Source: Pigmentiphaga litoralis (GTDB lineage: Bacteria; Pseudomonadota; Gammaproteobacteria; Burkholderiales; Burkholderiaceae_B). Taken from it: DNA of 64,000 bases. The position numbers and the translations under genes were made by a program. Positions within the stretch are counted from its first letter, which is position 1; each line of letters begins with the position of its first letter. Under the pieces are notes generated by a model, which saw only the letters and a list, made by a program, of their open reading frames with translations, ran no database searches and was not told the origin of the DNA. The stretch lies in assembly GCF_013408655.1 (NCBI RefSeq), contig NZ_JACCBP010000002.1, positions 868,001-932,000 on the forward strand. The letters run 5' to 3'. Positions 8,425 through 17,138 of the stretch are shown here, piece by piece.

Positions 8425-8556
8425 GTCCGGACAATGTCAAGGGTCGGCGGCGGTGGCCGCGCGCCGCTCCTATTGTCCGGTCGATATGACATTGGGGCTT
8501 GACGCTGACGCCGCCGGTGCCGGAATATCAAGCTTGGCTGAACATTATCCGGACAA
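8425..8556. promoter_or_regulatory. Three repeats of a TTGTCCGGACAA-like motif
   Basis: GTCCGGACAA at 8425-8434, TTGTCCGG at 8473-8480 and ATCCGGACAA at 8547-8556 are variants of one palindromic motif, TTGTCCGGACAA. The form resembles operators of FadR-type GntR regulators (by analogy only). They lie in the divergent region between cupin-rubredoxin and the Bug receptor; the last one overlaps the receptor's start region. Confidence 0.45.
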
Positions 8557-8560
8557 AGTC

Positions 8561-9589
8561 ATGCGCTTACGTTTGAACGATGGACAGGGGCCAGCCCGAC
8601 GCGCGATCCGCGTGGGCAAGGGCGCAACGATGGCCTGCGCAGTCGGGCTTGCCGCCACCGCACTGCCCGCCGCATCGGCCTGGGCACAGGGGGCGTATCC
8701 GGATCACCCGATCAAGCTGATCGTGCCGTTCGCGCCGGGCGGCACCAGCGACGTGGTGGCCCGCCTGGTCGCCAGCAGCCTGAGCGAGGCGCTGGGCCAG
8801 ACCGTCTTTATCGAAAACAAGGGCGGGGCGGGGTCCATTCTTGGCACCGACGCGGGCGCCAAGGCCGACCCCAAGGGCTACTTCCTGGTGTTGACCAACG
8901 GCGCGGCCATCACCACCGGCCCGTTGCTGGGCCAGAAGGTGTCGTACCGGCCGATCGATGACTTCACACACATGGTCATGATCGGCACATTTGCGAATGG
9001 CCTGGTCGTGCGCAGCGACCATCCGGCCAAAAGCTTCAAGGAATTCGTCACCCTCGCGCAGAACGCCAACGGCACCTACAACTACGGGTCGGCAGGCGTG
9101 GGGTCCGCAGGCTTCCTGACGGGCGAACTGCTCAAGCAGAAAGCCAATCTCAAGATGACGCATGTGCCGTACAAGGGCACGGGCGCGGCCATCAACGATC
9201 TGCTTGGCGGGCAACTGGATGCGATTTTCAACAATCCGGGCGTTGCGGCGGCGCAGGCCAAGTCGGGCAAGGTGCGCATCCTGGCCGTCAGTGGGGCGAA
9301 GCGTTTGCCTGACCTGCCCGACGTGCCGACCATGAATGAGGTGGTGCCCGGTACGGTCGGCGAAGCGTGGTTCGGGATATCCGGGCCGGCCGGCATGCCG
9401 CCTGCCGTCGTCACCAAACTGGTCACGACCATTCAGACCGTGATGGCGTCGCCTGACCTGAAAGCCAAGCTGATCGAACAGGGCCTGACGCCCGCCGCGA
9501 TGGGGCCGGCCGAGTTCTCGCGCTTCCTGAAAGACGAAGACGCCAAGTGGGCGCCGGTGATCAAGGCAGCGGGCATCACGCTGGAGTAG
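8561..9589 (+). CDS. Bug/TctC-family periplasmic solute receptor
   Basis: A 342-residue extracytoplasmic solute-binding protein of the Bug (Bordetella uptake gene) family. An export signal of about 43 residues ends ASAWAQ, then the family opening YPDHPIKLIVPFAPGGTSDVVAR, ENKGGAGSILGTD, HVPYKGTGAAINDLLGGQLD and a GxPAxV segment. Such proteins bind carboxylates, amino acids or aromatic acids for TctAB-type transporters or for sensing. The frame is open to 8390, but the Met at 8561 begins the only sensible signal region. No TctAB genes are in the window. The ligand is unknown. Confidence 0.88.
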   Translation: MRLRLNDGQGPARRAIRVGKGATMACAVGLAATALPAASAWAQGAYPDHPIKLIVPFAPGGTSDVVARLVASSLSEALGQTVFIENKGGAGSILGTDAGAKADPKGYFLVLTNGAAITTGPLLGQKVSYRPIDDFTHMVMIGTFANGLVVRSDHPAKSFKEFVTLAQNANGTYNYGSAGVGSAGFLTGELLKQKANLKMTHVPYKGTGAAINDLLGGQLDAIFNNPGVAAAQAKSGKVRILAVSGAKRLPDLPDVPTMNEVVPGTVGEAWFGISGPAGMPPAVVTKLVTTIQTVMASPDLKAKLIEQGLTPAAMGPAEFSRFLKDEDAKWAPVIKAAGITLE

Positions 9590-9648
9590 GTGGCGCGGCG
9601 CGGTGGAATGACGCCGCGTGCCGCATCATGACGTGCGATGACGCCGCA

Positions 9649-9680
9649 CTGCGGAGGCCGTGGCCGCCGCAGCCTTTCCT
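9649..9680 (+). terminator. Possible terminator between convergent genes
   Basis: CTGCGG (9649-9654) and CCGCAG (9667-9672) pair around an inner GGCC/GGCC stem, followed by CCTTTCCT, a poor U-tract. It sits between the Bug receptor and the convergent sugar transferase gene. Confidence 0.4.
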
Positions 9681-9685
9681 GGAAA

Positions 9686-11074
9686 CTAGAACGCGCTGCG
9701 GTCCCGCACCACCAGCAGGGCAGTGCGCGCAATGATCTTGATGTCCAGCCACAGCGACCAGTTCTGGATGTAGTACCGGTCGTGTTCGACTCGCTGCATC
9801 ATCTTGTCCAGCGTGTCCGTTTCGCCGCGCAGGCCATTGACCTGCGCCCAGCCGGTAATGCCCGGCTTGACGGTATGCCGCAGCATGTAGCCCTTGATCT
9901 GCTGTCGGTACAGTTCGTTGTGTTCCGCCGCATGGGGCCGCGGGCCGACCAGGCTCATGCTGCCATCGAGCACGTTCAGGATCTGCGGCAGTTCGTCCAG
10001 TGACGTCTTGCGGATGAAGCGCCCCAGCGGCGTGATGCGCGGGTCGCCCCGCGTGGCCTGCTGCACCTTGGCGGCTTCGGGCAGGTGGACGTGCATGGAC
10101 CGGAACTTGTAGATGCTGATCGGCTTGCCGTCCTGACCGTAACGGATCTGGCGAAAGAACACCGGGCCCGGCGACGTGCGCTTGATGCCGATCGCGATCA
10201 GGATCATCGGCAGCCCGAAGACCAGCAGCATGCCCAGGGCGACCACGACGTCAAACGCACGTTTGAGAACCCGCGACATGCCCAGGATTTCGGTTTCGTG
10301 CAGGGCCAGCAGGGGCACGCCGGCAATGTCCGCCACGTTGATCTGGAAGGGGCTTTCGCGCGGCGATTCGGGCACGAAGTAGATCGCAGCGGTGGTGTCG
10401 CCCAGGCGGTCCATGATGGGCGTGGCCTGCGGGTCGGTGATCAGACCCGTGCCCAGGAACACGACCTGACAGGGCGTCGTGCGCAGATAGTTGTCGAGTT
10501 CATCGAGTCCGCCCAGCCGTTTGACGGCGCCTTGTTCACCCTTGTAGGGGCGGCCGAAATAGCCGTCGATGCGAATGCCGAGCATGGGCGAGCGCGCCAG
10601 CCGCAGGGCCAGCGTGCGCGACTGGCGGCCGGGCTGGATGAAGATTGCGCGGCGCGCATCGGCGCCGCTGTACAGGCGCACGGCGCTCAGGCGCATCAGG
10701 GCGAGCGCGCCCAGGATCAGCGGCCAGGTGCCGATGGCCCACAGCTGCATGACTTCGCGCATGTGGTCGCGGTCGGGTTCGGGAAGCAGCACATAGGCCA
10801 GCAGCACCACCATCACCACCTGCACCCAGCGCAGGCTGGCGCGGCCGAGCATGTAGCTCATTTCACGTGTACTGAGCAATTGGTCGAACTGGTAGAACAG
10901 GACACAGGTGGACACCGCGATGATCGCGGCCTTCATGAGGTCCAGGTCGGCAAGCGGATAGCGTTCGAAAGCGGCCGCCGCGAAGTAGCCGAACAGGGCG
11001 ACGACGGCCGCGCCGACGCCAACCATGTAGAAGAACAGGCGCTGATGCTGCGTGTGTTTTTCTCTGTGGGTCAT
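9686..11074 (-). CDS. Undecaprenyl-phosphate sugar phosphotransferase (WcaJ/EpsB type)
   Basis: A 462-residue polyprenyl glycosylphosphotransferase that starts EPS repeat-unit assembly by moving a hexose-1-phosphate from a UDP-sugar to undecaprenyl phosphate at the inner membrane. It has four N-terminal hydrophobic segments, a central CoA-binding-like domain, a further membrane helix (about 275-300) and the catalytic domain with KRTSPGPVFFRQIRYG, KFRSMHVH, RKTSLDELPQILNVLDGSMS and GPRP motifs. Size and order match the WcaJ/PssY group. It ends convergent to the Bug receptor and lies 48 bases downstream of the WecG-type gene, probably co-transcribed. Confidence 0.92.
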   Translation of the reverse strand: MTHREKHTQHQRLFFYMVGVGAAVVALFGYFAAAAFERYPLADLDLMKAAIIAVSTCVLFYQFDQLLSTREMSYMLGRASLRWVQVVMVVLLAYVLLPEPDRDHMREVMQLWAIGTWPLILGALALMRLSAVRLYSGADARRAIFIQPGRQSRTLALRLARSPMLGIRIDGYFGRPYKGEQGAVKRLGGLDELDNYLRTTPCQVVFLGTGLITDPQATPIMDRLGDTTAAIYFVPESPRESPFQINVADIAGVPLLALHETEILGMSRVLKRAFDVVVALGMLLVFGLPMILIAIGIKRTSPGPVFFRQIRYGQDGKPISIYKFRSMHVHLPEAAKVQQATRGDPRITPLGRFIRKTSLDELPQILNVLDGSMSLVGPRPHAAEHNELYRQQIKGYMLRHTVKPGITGWAQVNGLRGETDTLDKMMQRVEHDRYYIQNWSLWLDIKIIARTALLVVRDRSAF

Positions 11075-11122
11075 GGCGTGGTCAACAGATGGTAAGACAG
11101 GGAAACGACGGGAAAGCGGGCC

Positions 11123-11908
11123 TCATGGCCGTGCGTTCTGCCGCCATTCGCGCCAGCACATGCGGGCGAATCGCGGATCGTCGACCAGGTAACGGCGCCA
11201 GAAGCGTTTGGGATTGGAGAGCAGGCGCCAGGCCCACTCCATGCCGGCCTTCTGCACGAAGCGCGGCGCGCGGCGCTGCAGGCCGATGCCGAATTCCATG
11301 GCCGCGCCCACGCACAGGATCAGGCTGCCCGGCAGCGTCGGGCCGTAATGCAGGGACCAGACTTCCTGCTTGGGCATGCCCAGGCAGACGAACAGCAGGT
11401 GGGGGGCGCGGGCGCGCTGCAGGTCCGCCGCGGCCTGGCCTTCGGGGCCCAGCGGGTCGAAGCTCATGGACGGGCAATGCACCTGGATGTCGATGCCGGG
11501 GTAGTAATCCCGGAATCGGTCTTCAAGCGTTTTTTCAGTTCCGGGAATACCGCCAATGACCGATACCCGCCAATTGCGGCTTGTGGCCTCGTTGCACAGC
11601 GCGACGAACAGATCGGCGCCGGTGACCCGTTCCGGCAGCGGCCGGCCCAGCAGGCGGCTGGCCCAGACGACGGGCATGCCGTCGGCAAAAATGAATTCGG
11701 CCGAGGCATAACTTTCACGGAATTCGGGCGCCGCCTTGGCCATCCGCACGATGTGATCGACGTTGGGCGTGACCACGACGCCCCCACGGCTATGCCGTTC
11801 GGTGATCCACGCAGCAAGCAGGTCGACCGCCTGCTTGAGGGTCACTGGACGAACATTGAGATCGAACAGGCGGATGCTGCCGGCAGGCTGGGAGGGAGTG
11901 GGTTTCAC
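11123..11908 (-). CDS. WecG/TagA/CpsF-family glycosyltransferase
   Basis: A 261-residue GT26 enzyme. Conserved blocks are PNVDHIVRMAK, FADGMPVVWASRLLGRPLPERVTGADL, GGIPGTEKTLEDRF, FVCLGMPKQE and the C-terminal AWRLLSNPKRFWRRYLVDDP. The family adds the second sugar (often ManNAc or a uronate) to the polyprenyl-linked first sugar. The start is a GTG at 11908 with no obvious ribosome binding site; no earlier Met gives a better start. It is divergent from the export-protein gene and upstream of the initiating transferase, so the first two steps of EPS repeat assembly form one leftward unit. Confidence 0.9.
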   Translation of the reverse strand: MKPTPSQPAGSIRLFDLNVRPVTLKQAVDLLAAWITERHSRGGVVVTPNVDHIVRMAKAAPEFRESYASAEFIFADGMPVVWASRLLGRPLPERVTGADLFVALCNEATSRNWRVSVIGGIPGTEKTLEDRFRDYYPGIDIQVHCPSMSFDPLGPEGQAAADLQRARAPHLLFVCLGMPKQEVWSLHYGPTLPGSLILCVGAAMEFGIGLQRRAPRFVQKAGMEWAWRLLSNPKRFWRRYLVDDPRFARMCWREWRQNARP

Positions 11909-12195
11909 GTGTGCGGTGGGCGCAAGCTAAGGGATGAAATTCGGCTGCGACAGTCGCTGTTGGCGAGACAAATTTCGCGCCGTCAACCTGTCAATTCATC
12001 CAAATAGCTTACGGTACAATTGCAGTATGCATCCTTCGGTTACACCCCTTTTTCGGGACTTAACCGCGGGTTATGCAGCAATGCCACAACCGTGCGTTGT
12101 ATCGGTGCAACTGAGGCCTGTCGGCCTTTCCATTGCCGCCCGGGTTGCCAACAATCTACAGGCGCCGCCTGAATGACGGCGATACAGGAGAACAT
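11909..12195. promoter_or_regulatory. Divergent promoter region of the EPS locus
   Basis: 287 bases without a supported gene, separating the leftward WecG/WcaJ pair from the rightward export operon. It is locally AT-richer; TACAAT at 12015-12020 could serve as a -10 for the rightward operon, but the -35 spacing is poor. Confidence 0.4.
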
Positions 12196-13131
12196 GTGTT
12201 GGCAAGCAGGATGACGTTGCGCCGGAATACCCTGGGGGCCGCCCTGCGTGGCGCCACGTTGTGCGCGGTCACGTGGTGTGCCGCCATGTTGTGGGCCGCC
12301 ATGTTGTGTGCCGCCGTTCCGGCCGTGGCGCAGACCACGCTGCATCCCGGCCGCCTGGCCCCTTCCACCATGTCCATGTCCGAAGTCGAAGGCGGCGCTG
12401 TCGCCACGGTCGGCCCGGGCGACACCCTCTATATGACGGTATACGGCCGGCCGGAACTGTCGGTGCAGGTGACGGTGGACGTGGATGGCCGGATCGTCGT
12501 GCCCTTCATCGGCCCGGTGGCCGTGGCCACGCTGTCGCCCACCCAGGTCGGCCAGCGGATTGCCGAACAGATGAAGACGCAGGGTTACTTGCGCGACCCG
12601 CAGATCGCCGTCGAAGTGGTCCGTGTGCGCAGCCGCATGGTGTCGCTGCTTGGCGAGATCGCCCGGCCGGGCCGGTATCCCCTTGAAGGACAGATGACCC
12701 TGCTGGAACTGCTGGCCGTGGCCGGCGGGCCCAAGGACCTGGCCGAAGACCATGCCGTGGTGCTGCGGCGGGGCGCCACGCCCGATGCGGCGCAGCAGCG
12801 TCTGCAGATCGCCATCGGCAACCGGCAGTTGCCGTCGCTGCAGATCCAGGACATGGCCTTGCAGCCGGGCGACATCGTCTACCTCCCCCAGGTGGCGCGC
12901 TTCTTTGTCTATGGCGAAGTTGGCAAGTCCGGTGCTTACCCGATGGAAGCCGGACTGGATGTGATGCGTGCGCTGGCATTGGCGGGCGGGCTCAACGCCC
13001 GCGCGTCCGATCGCCGCATCGACATCAGCCGCAAGGACGCCACGACCGGGGAGACCCGCAAGATGCGCGTCAGGCTGACCGACCCCGTGCAGCCGGGGGA
13101 CGTGATCCATGTGGACGAGCGCATTTTCTGA
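12196..13131 (+). CDS. Polysaccharide export outer-membrane protein (Wza/EpsE-like)
   Basis: An outer-membrane polysaccharide export protein of about 311 residues. After a signal region ending AVPAVAQ, the Poly_export domain reads VGPGDTLYMTVYGRPELSVQ, VDVDGRIVVPFIGPV and IAEQMKTQGYLRDPQIAVEV, followed by two SLBB-like repeats (VSLLGEIARPGRYPLEG and FFVYGEVGKSGAYPMEAGLD). The start is taken as GTG 12196: GGAG lies five bases upstream, whereas the ATG at 12211 has its purine run abutting it. No lipobox is seen (an ordinary Sec signal fits better), unlike E. coli Wza. First gene of the rightward EPS operon. Confidence 0.88.
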   Translation: MLASRMTLRRNTLGAALRGATLCAVTWCAAMLWAAMLCAAVPAVAQTTLHPGRLAPSTMSMSEVEGGAVATVGPGDTLYMTVYGRPELSVQVTVDVDGRIVVPFIGPVAVATLSPTQVGQRIAEQMKTQGYLRDPQIAVEVVRVRSRMVSLLGEIARPGRYPLEGQMTLLELLAVAGGPKDLAEDHAVVLRRGATPDAAQQRLQIAIGNRQLPSLQIQDMALQPGDIVYLPQVARFFVYGEVGKSGAYPMEAGLDVMRALALAGGLNARASDRRIDISRKDATTGETRKMRVRLTDPVQPGDVIHVDERIF

Positions 13132-13161
13132 TCGATTGCCCCGGTACGCGGCGGCTCTCGT

Positions 13162-14457
13162 ATGACGATGCGTCGCGCCCGGTGGCTGGCGGGGCCGGCC
13201 TGCGTGTGCGCGCTTGGCGTCATCCCGCCCGCTGCCGCCGCCGACTTTCCCGAGTTCATCGATTACGTGCTGAAAGCCGACAGTTCCCTGCAGCGCCTGA
13301 GCAACCCGTTCCGCGTGTCCGACGCAGAGCGCGGCTTCTACGGGCCCGACACCGTCCGGCTCAATGAGATCAGCGGCGCGGTCATCGTGCCGCTGCTGTC
13401 GGATCGCACCCGGTTCGTGGCGTCGGGCAGCTTTGGCAGCGCAGTGTACGACCGGCATCCCCAGCTGACGCATCAACCCAAGCGCCTGGACACAGCCTTT
13501 CAGTGGCGGGCAGGCAGGCTGTTCCAAGGATCGGTCGGATTGGGCCAGGAAGAACGCCTGAACCGTTTCCTGTCCTTGAGCGCGCCCGATCGCGATCTGG
13601 TGGACAGCCGCAACGTGTTTGCCGACGTCGGGCTGCGCGTGACGGAATCGCTGACCTTGCCGCAACTGAGCGTGTCGCGCAATTCGCTGCGGTATGAATA
13701 TCCGCTCAACGCGACGCTGTACAACCGCAACGAAAATCGGGTGCAGGTGGCCGCGCGTTATAGCGGTTGGGGGGCAAGCTACGTGCAGGCGGGATTGATG
13801 CAGTCGCGAGTCGACTACATCGATCGGACCCCGGGCCTGATCGCCCAGGTCGACAACCGCTATGCGGATCGCGAAGCCTTTGTGGATGCCCAGTGGGTCT
13901 ATAGCGCCAAGACCATGCTGTCGAGCCGGATCGGCTACCGGCAGCGCAGCTACGAGACCCTGACCGACCGCAACACCAGTCTGATCACGGTGGACGCCAA
14001 GGCCGCCTGGCAGTACTCGCCCAAGACGCGGTTCGACGTGGCCGTCTGGCACCGGCCTTACGCGAACGAAGAAGATCCCGGCATTCTGTATTCGACGCTG
14101 ACCGGCGCGCGCGCGTCGATCCGCTGGCAATACACCGACAAGCTGTGGCTGTCCTTCAATGTGGTCCGCGAAAACCAGAAGAACACGCGGCTGGCCGCCA
14201 TCAATGATGGCAGCAGCGAGGCGCTGCGGTTCGGCCCGCGCGTGGAATGGGCGGTCACCCGCAACATGAAGCTGACCGTGGACGGCTGGCAGGACAAGGT
14301 TGAAGGCCGCAACTATCCGAGCTCGACCAGCACCGTGGTGCGCGTGGGCCTGACCCTGATGACGGAAAACGGCGGCGCAGGCCAGCCCGAGCGGCTGCTG
14401 CGCAGCCCGGACTGCGCGCCGCCAAGATATGTGGAGACAACGCTGTGCTACGACTGA
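13162..14457 (+). CDS. EPS-locus outer-membrane beta-barrel protein (EpsL-like)
   Basis: A 431-residue protein with an N-terminal signal peptide ending PPAAAA and a body of alternating amphipathic strands (for example LTLPQLSVSRNSLRYEYPL, RVQVAARYSGWGASYVQAGL, TMLSSRIGYRQRSYE). It ends in long strands near VRVGLTLMT but then has a 28-residue Cys-containing tail instead of a terminal aromatic residue. This fits EpsL-type barrels of betaproteobacterial EPS operons, thought to form or assist the outer-membrane exit. It follows the export protein by 30 bases. The exact family is inferred from context and strand pattern. Confidence 0.72.
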   Translation: MTMRRARWLAGPACVCALGVIPPAAAADFPEFIDYVLKADSSLQRLSNPFRVSDAERGFYGPDTVRLNEISGAVIVPLLSDRTRFVASGSFGSAVYDRHPQLTHQPKRLDTAFQWRAGRLFQGSVGLGQEERLNRFLSLSAPDRDLVDSRNVFADVGLRVTESLTLPQLSVSRNSLRYEYPLNATLYNRNENRVQVAARYSGWGASYVQAGLMQSRVDYIDRTPGLIAQVDNRYADREAFVDAQWVYSAKTMLSSRIGYRQRSYETLTDRNTSLITVDAKAAWQYSPKTRFDVAVWHRPYANEEDPGILYSTLTGARASIRWQYTDKLWLSFNVVRENQKNTRLAAINDGSSEALRFGPRVEWAVTRNMKLTVDGWQDKVEGRNYPSSTSTVVRVGLTLMTENGGAGQPERLLRSPDCAPPRYVETTLCYD

Positions 14458-14503
14458 CGATCCGCCCGGATGCGATCCGGCCCATCCTGATACGGGGCCA
14501 TCC

Positions 14504-16162
14504 ATGATCATCGACGCGCGCGACCTGCTGTCGGGCACGCCCCTGAGCGCCGACATCTGCATCGTGGGTGCGGGCGCCGCGGGTATCTCGATGGCGCTGG
14601 CGCTGGCCGACAGCGGGTTGACCGTGCTGCTGCTGGAAAGCGGCGGCGACGAGGAAGACGAGGCCACGCAAGCGCTGTACAGCGGCGAGGTCGCTGACGA
14701 AAAGATGCACAGCCCCATCCACCGCTATCGCATGCGGCGCCTGGGGGGATCGACCACGGTCTGGGGCGGCCGCTGCATGCCCTTCGATCCGATCGACTTC
14801 GAAGCCCGCGACTACATCGGCAGCGAAGCCTGGCCCGTGCCGTTCGACGAGGTCGCCGCCTACTACCCGCAAGCCAACGCCCTGTGCGAAGCGGGCGACT
14901 TTCTGTACCGCGCCGGCGAGACGTTTCATAGGCCGCTCACGCCCATGATGGAGGGCTTCGAGAGCCAGAACTATTCGACCGACACCCTGGAACGCTTCAG
15001 CTGTCCGACCAACTTCGGCTGGCGTTATCGGCGCCGGCTGGCGATCGCACCCACCGTGCGGATGGTGCTGCACGCCAACGTCACGGCCATCGAAGTGAAT
15101 GACGCGGGCACGTCGGTCACGGGCCTGACCGTGCGGACCCTGAGCGGCGTGACCGTGCCCGTGCAGGCGCGCCGCTACGTGCTGGCCGTGGGCGGACTCG
15201 AAACCGTGCGCCTGCTGCTGAACAGCCCGGGTGCAAGCGGCCAGGGCATCGGCAACACGCACGACAACGTCGGCCGCTATTACATGTGCCATGTGGCGGG
15301 CACCATCGGCAGCCTGCAGCTGGCCCCGGGGCGACATGCCTGGCATGGCTACGACGTGAGCGACGAAGGCATCTATTGCCGGCGCCGGCTGGCGCTGCTG
15401 CCCGGCGTGCAACGCAAGCGCCGGATCGGCAACTTCGTGGCCCGCCTGCACCACCCGCGCATGACCGACCCGCGCCACCGCACCGGCATCCTGTCCTTGC
15501 TGTGCCTGGCCAAATTCATGGTGCCGTACGAGTACGCCAAGCGGCTGTATGGCGATGAAAAGACGGGCCTCGGCACCTGGCTGGCCCACTTGCGCAACGT
15601 GCTGCTCGACATTCCTGGCGTGATCGGATTCCTGTGGCACTGGGGCCGCGACCGCACGCTGGCGTCGCGCAAGTTTCCGTCGATCATCGTGCACCCCAAG
15701 GCGCACCGGTACAGCATCGACTTTCATGCCGAGCAGATCCCGCATCGCGACAGCCGCGTGACGCTGACCGACACGCGCGACGTGCTGGGCATGCGCACGC
15801 TGTCGGTCGACTGGCGCTATACGCCGCGGGATGTCGAGACCGTGCAATGCGCGCTGGCGCTGCTGGCCGACGATATCCGTGCGTCGGGCGTCGGCACGCT
15901 GGACTATGCGCCGGCCGAGGTCGAAGCCGAAATGACACGCTACGGTGCGTACGGCGGCCACCACATCGGCACGGCCCGCATGGGCGCCGACCCGGCCACC
16001 AGCGTCGTGAATGCCGATGGCCGCGTGCACGAACTCGACAACCTGTATGTGGCCGGCTCGGCCGTCTTCCCGACGTCCAGCCAGGCCAACCCGACCCTGA
16101 CCATCGTGGCGTTCGCGCTGCGCATGGCCGATCACCTGACCCACGCCCTGCGCGCCGCCTGA
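14504..16162 (+). CDS. GMC-type FAD oxidoreductase in EPS operon
   Basis: A 552-residue flavoenzyme. The N-terminus has the dinucleotide fold ICIVGAGAAGISMALALADSG, then GGSTTVWGGRCMPFDP and a substrate domain; the C-terminal block HHIGTARMGADPATSVVNAD and DNLYVAGSAVFPTSSQANPT is the GMC_oxred_C signature with the catalytic His region. GMC enzymes oxidise alcohol or sugar hydroxyls. The gene lies between EPS export and epimerase genes, so oxidation of a sugar or lipid-linked intermediate is a reasonable inference. The frame is open to 14429 within the previous gene; the Met at 14504 starts the conserved fold. No export signal is seen. Confidence 0.88.
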   Translation: MIIDARDLLSGTPLSADICIVGAGAAGISMALALADSGLTVLLLESGGDEEDEATQALYSGEVADEKMHSPIHRYRMRRLGGSTTVWGGRCMPFDPIDFEARDYIGSEAWPVPFDEVAAYYPQANALCEAGDFLYRAGETFHRPLTPMMEGFESQNYSTDTLERFSCPTNFGWRYRRRLAIAPTVRMVLHANVTAIEVNDAGTSVTGLTVRTLSGVTVPVQARRYVLAVGGLETVRLLLNSPGASGQGIGNTHDNVGRYYMCHVAGTIGSLQLAPGRHAWHGYDVSDEGIYCRRRLALLPGVQRKRRIGNFVARLHHPRMTDPRHRTGILSLLCLAKFMVPYEYAKRLYGDEKTGLGTWLAHLRNVLLDIPGVIGFLWHWGRDRTLASRKFPSIIVHPKAHRYSIDFHAEQIPHRDSRVTLTDTRDVLGMRTLSVDWRYTPRDVETVQCALALLADDIRASGVGTLDYAPAEVEAEMTRYGAYGGHHIGTARMGADPATSVVNADGRVHELDNLYVAGSAVFPTSSQANPTLTIVAFALRMADHLTHALRAA

Positions 16163-16185
16163 CGCGTGCCCGCCCCGGATCGCTT

Positions 16186-17121
16186 ATGACACTGAACGTA
16201 TTGATACTTGGCGCCAACGGCTTTGTCGGCCGCAAGATCGTGGCGCGGCTGGCCGCGGCGGACTGGGCCACACCGATCGCCGCGACGCGCCGCCCGGTGT
16301 CCCTGTCCGGCGCACGCAACGTCACCTTCGACGCCGCCGATGCGTCGGCATTGGGCGCCGCGGTGCGCGAGGCCGACGCCGTCGTGAATTGCGTGGCCGC
16401 GTCCGCCGAGGTCATGGTGGCCAGTGCCCGCGCGTTGCGGCAGGCGCTGCTCGATGCCCCTGGCCCAACGCGCCCGGTGGTGCACTTCAGTTCCATGGCC
16501 GTGTACGGATCCGCGCTCGGCAAGGTCGATGAATCGCACCCGTTGCTGGGCGACGTCGGCCCGTATTCGAGCGCCAAGGTCGAGACCGAACAACTGCTGG
16601 GCGATCTGCCCGGCGCCGTCATGCTGCGGCCCGGCTGCATCTACGGACCCGGCAGCACGCAGTGGTCGATCCGCATCGCCGAACTGCTGCGGGCCCGACG
16701 TATTGGCGACCTGGGTCTGGCAGGGGACGGCTGCAGCAACCTGGTCTATATCGATGATGTGGTGGCCGCCGTGGAAGCCGCACTGCGCCGTCCACAAGCC
16801 GCCGGCCGCGCCTTCAACCTCGCGATGCGCGACGCCCCCCGCTGGAACGACTATTTCGTGCAGTACGGCCGCGCGCTGGGCGCCGTGCCGGTCAAACGCA
16901 TCACGCCGCGCCGGCTGTCCATCGAACGCCGGGCAGCCATCCCGCTCAAGGTCCTGGAAAAGATAGGCGGCAAGCTGGGCCTGCGCCACACCCCGGCCGT
17001 GTTGAGCCCGTCGATGCTGGCCTTGTGGCAGCAGGACATCGCGCTGGTGCCCGACGCGGCCGAGACCGTGTTGGGCCTGCGGTGGACGCCGCTGGAAGCC
17101 GGCCTGCGGGCCACGTCATGA
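16186..17121 (+). CDS. NAD(P)-dependent sugar epimerase/dehydratase (extended SDR)
   Basis: A 311-residue extended short-chain dehydrogenase. LILGANGFVGRKIVARL is the GxxGxxG cofactor motif; VVHFSSMAVYGS holds the catalytic Ser, and YSSAKVETEQLL the Tyr-x3-Lys pair; RPGCIYGPGS and LVYIDDVVAAVEAAL are typical of NDP-sugar epimerases. It acts in the cytosol on a nucleotide- or lipid-linked sugar. It starts 24 bases after the GMC oxidoreductase; that pair could perform oxidation then reduction, a two-enzyme epimerisation like DprE1/DprE2 (analogy only). Confidence 0.86.
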   Translation: MTLNVLILGANGFVGRKIVARLAAADWATPIAATRRPVSLSGARNVTFDAADASALGAAVREADAVVNCVAASAEVMVASARALRQALLDAPGPTRPVVHFSSMAVYGSALGKVDESHPLLGDVGPYSSAKVETEQLLGDLPGAVMLRPGCIYGPGSTQWSIRIAELLRARRIGDLGLAGDGCSNLVYIDDVVAAVEAALRRPQAAGRAFNLAMRDAPRWNDYFVQYGRALGAVPVKRITPRRLSIERRAAIPLKVLEKIGGKLGLRHTPAVLSPSMLALWQQDIALVPDAAETVLGLRWTPLEAGLRATS

Positions 17122-17138
17122 ACCCAGGAGTGCAAGGC

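Noticed and set aside
11950..11975. A possible sigma-54 promoter (TTGGC...TTCGC) before the EPS export gene
   Set aside because: The GG and GC dinucleotides are not at the required 10-base spacing.
12040..14718. An 892-codon minus-strand open frame under the EPS export genes
   Set aside because: The plus strand encodes a Wza-like protein and a beta-barrel with signal peptides; the minus frame has no motifs and shadow-like composition.
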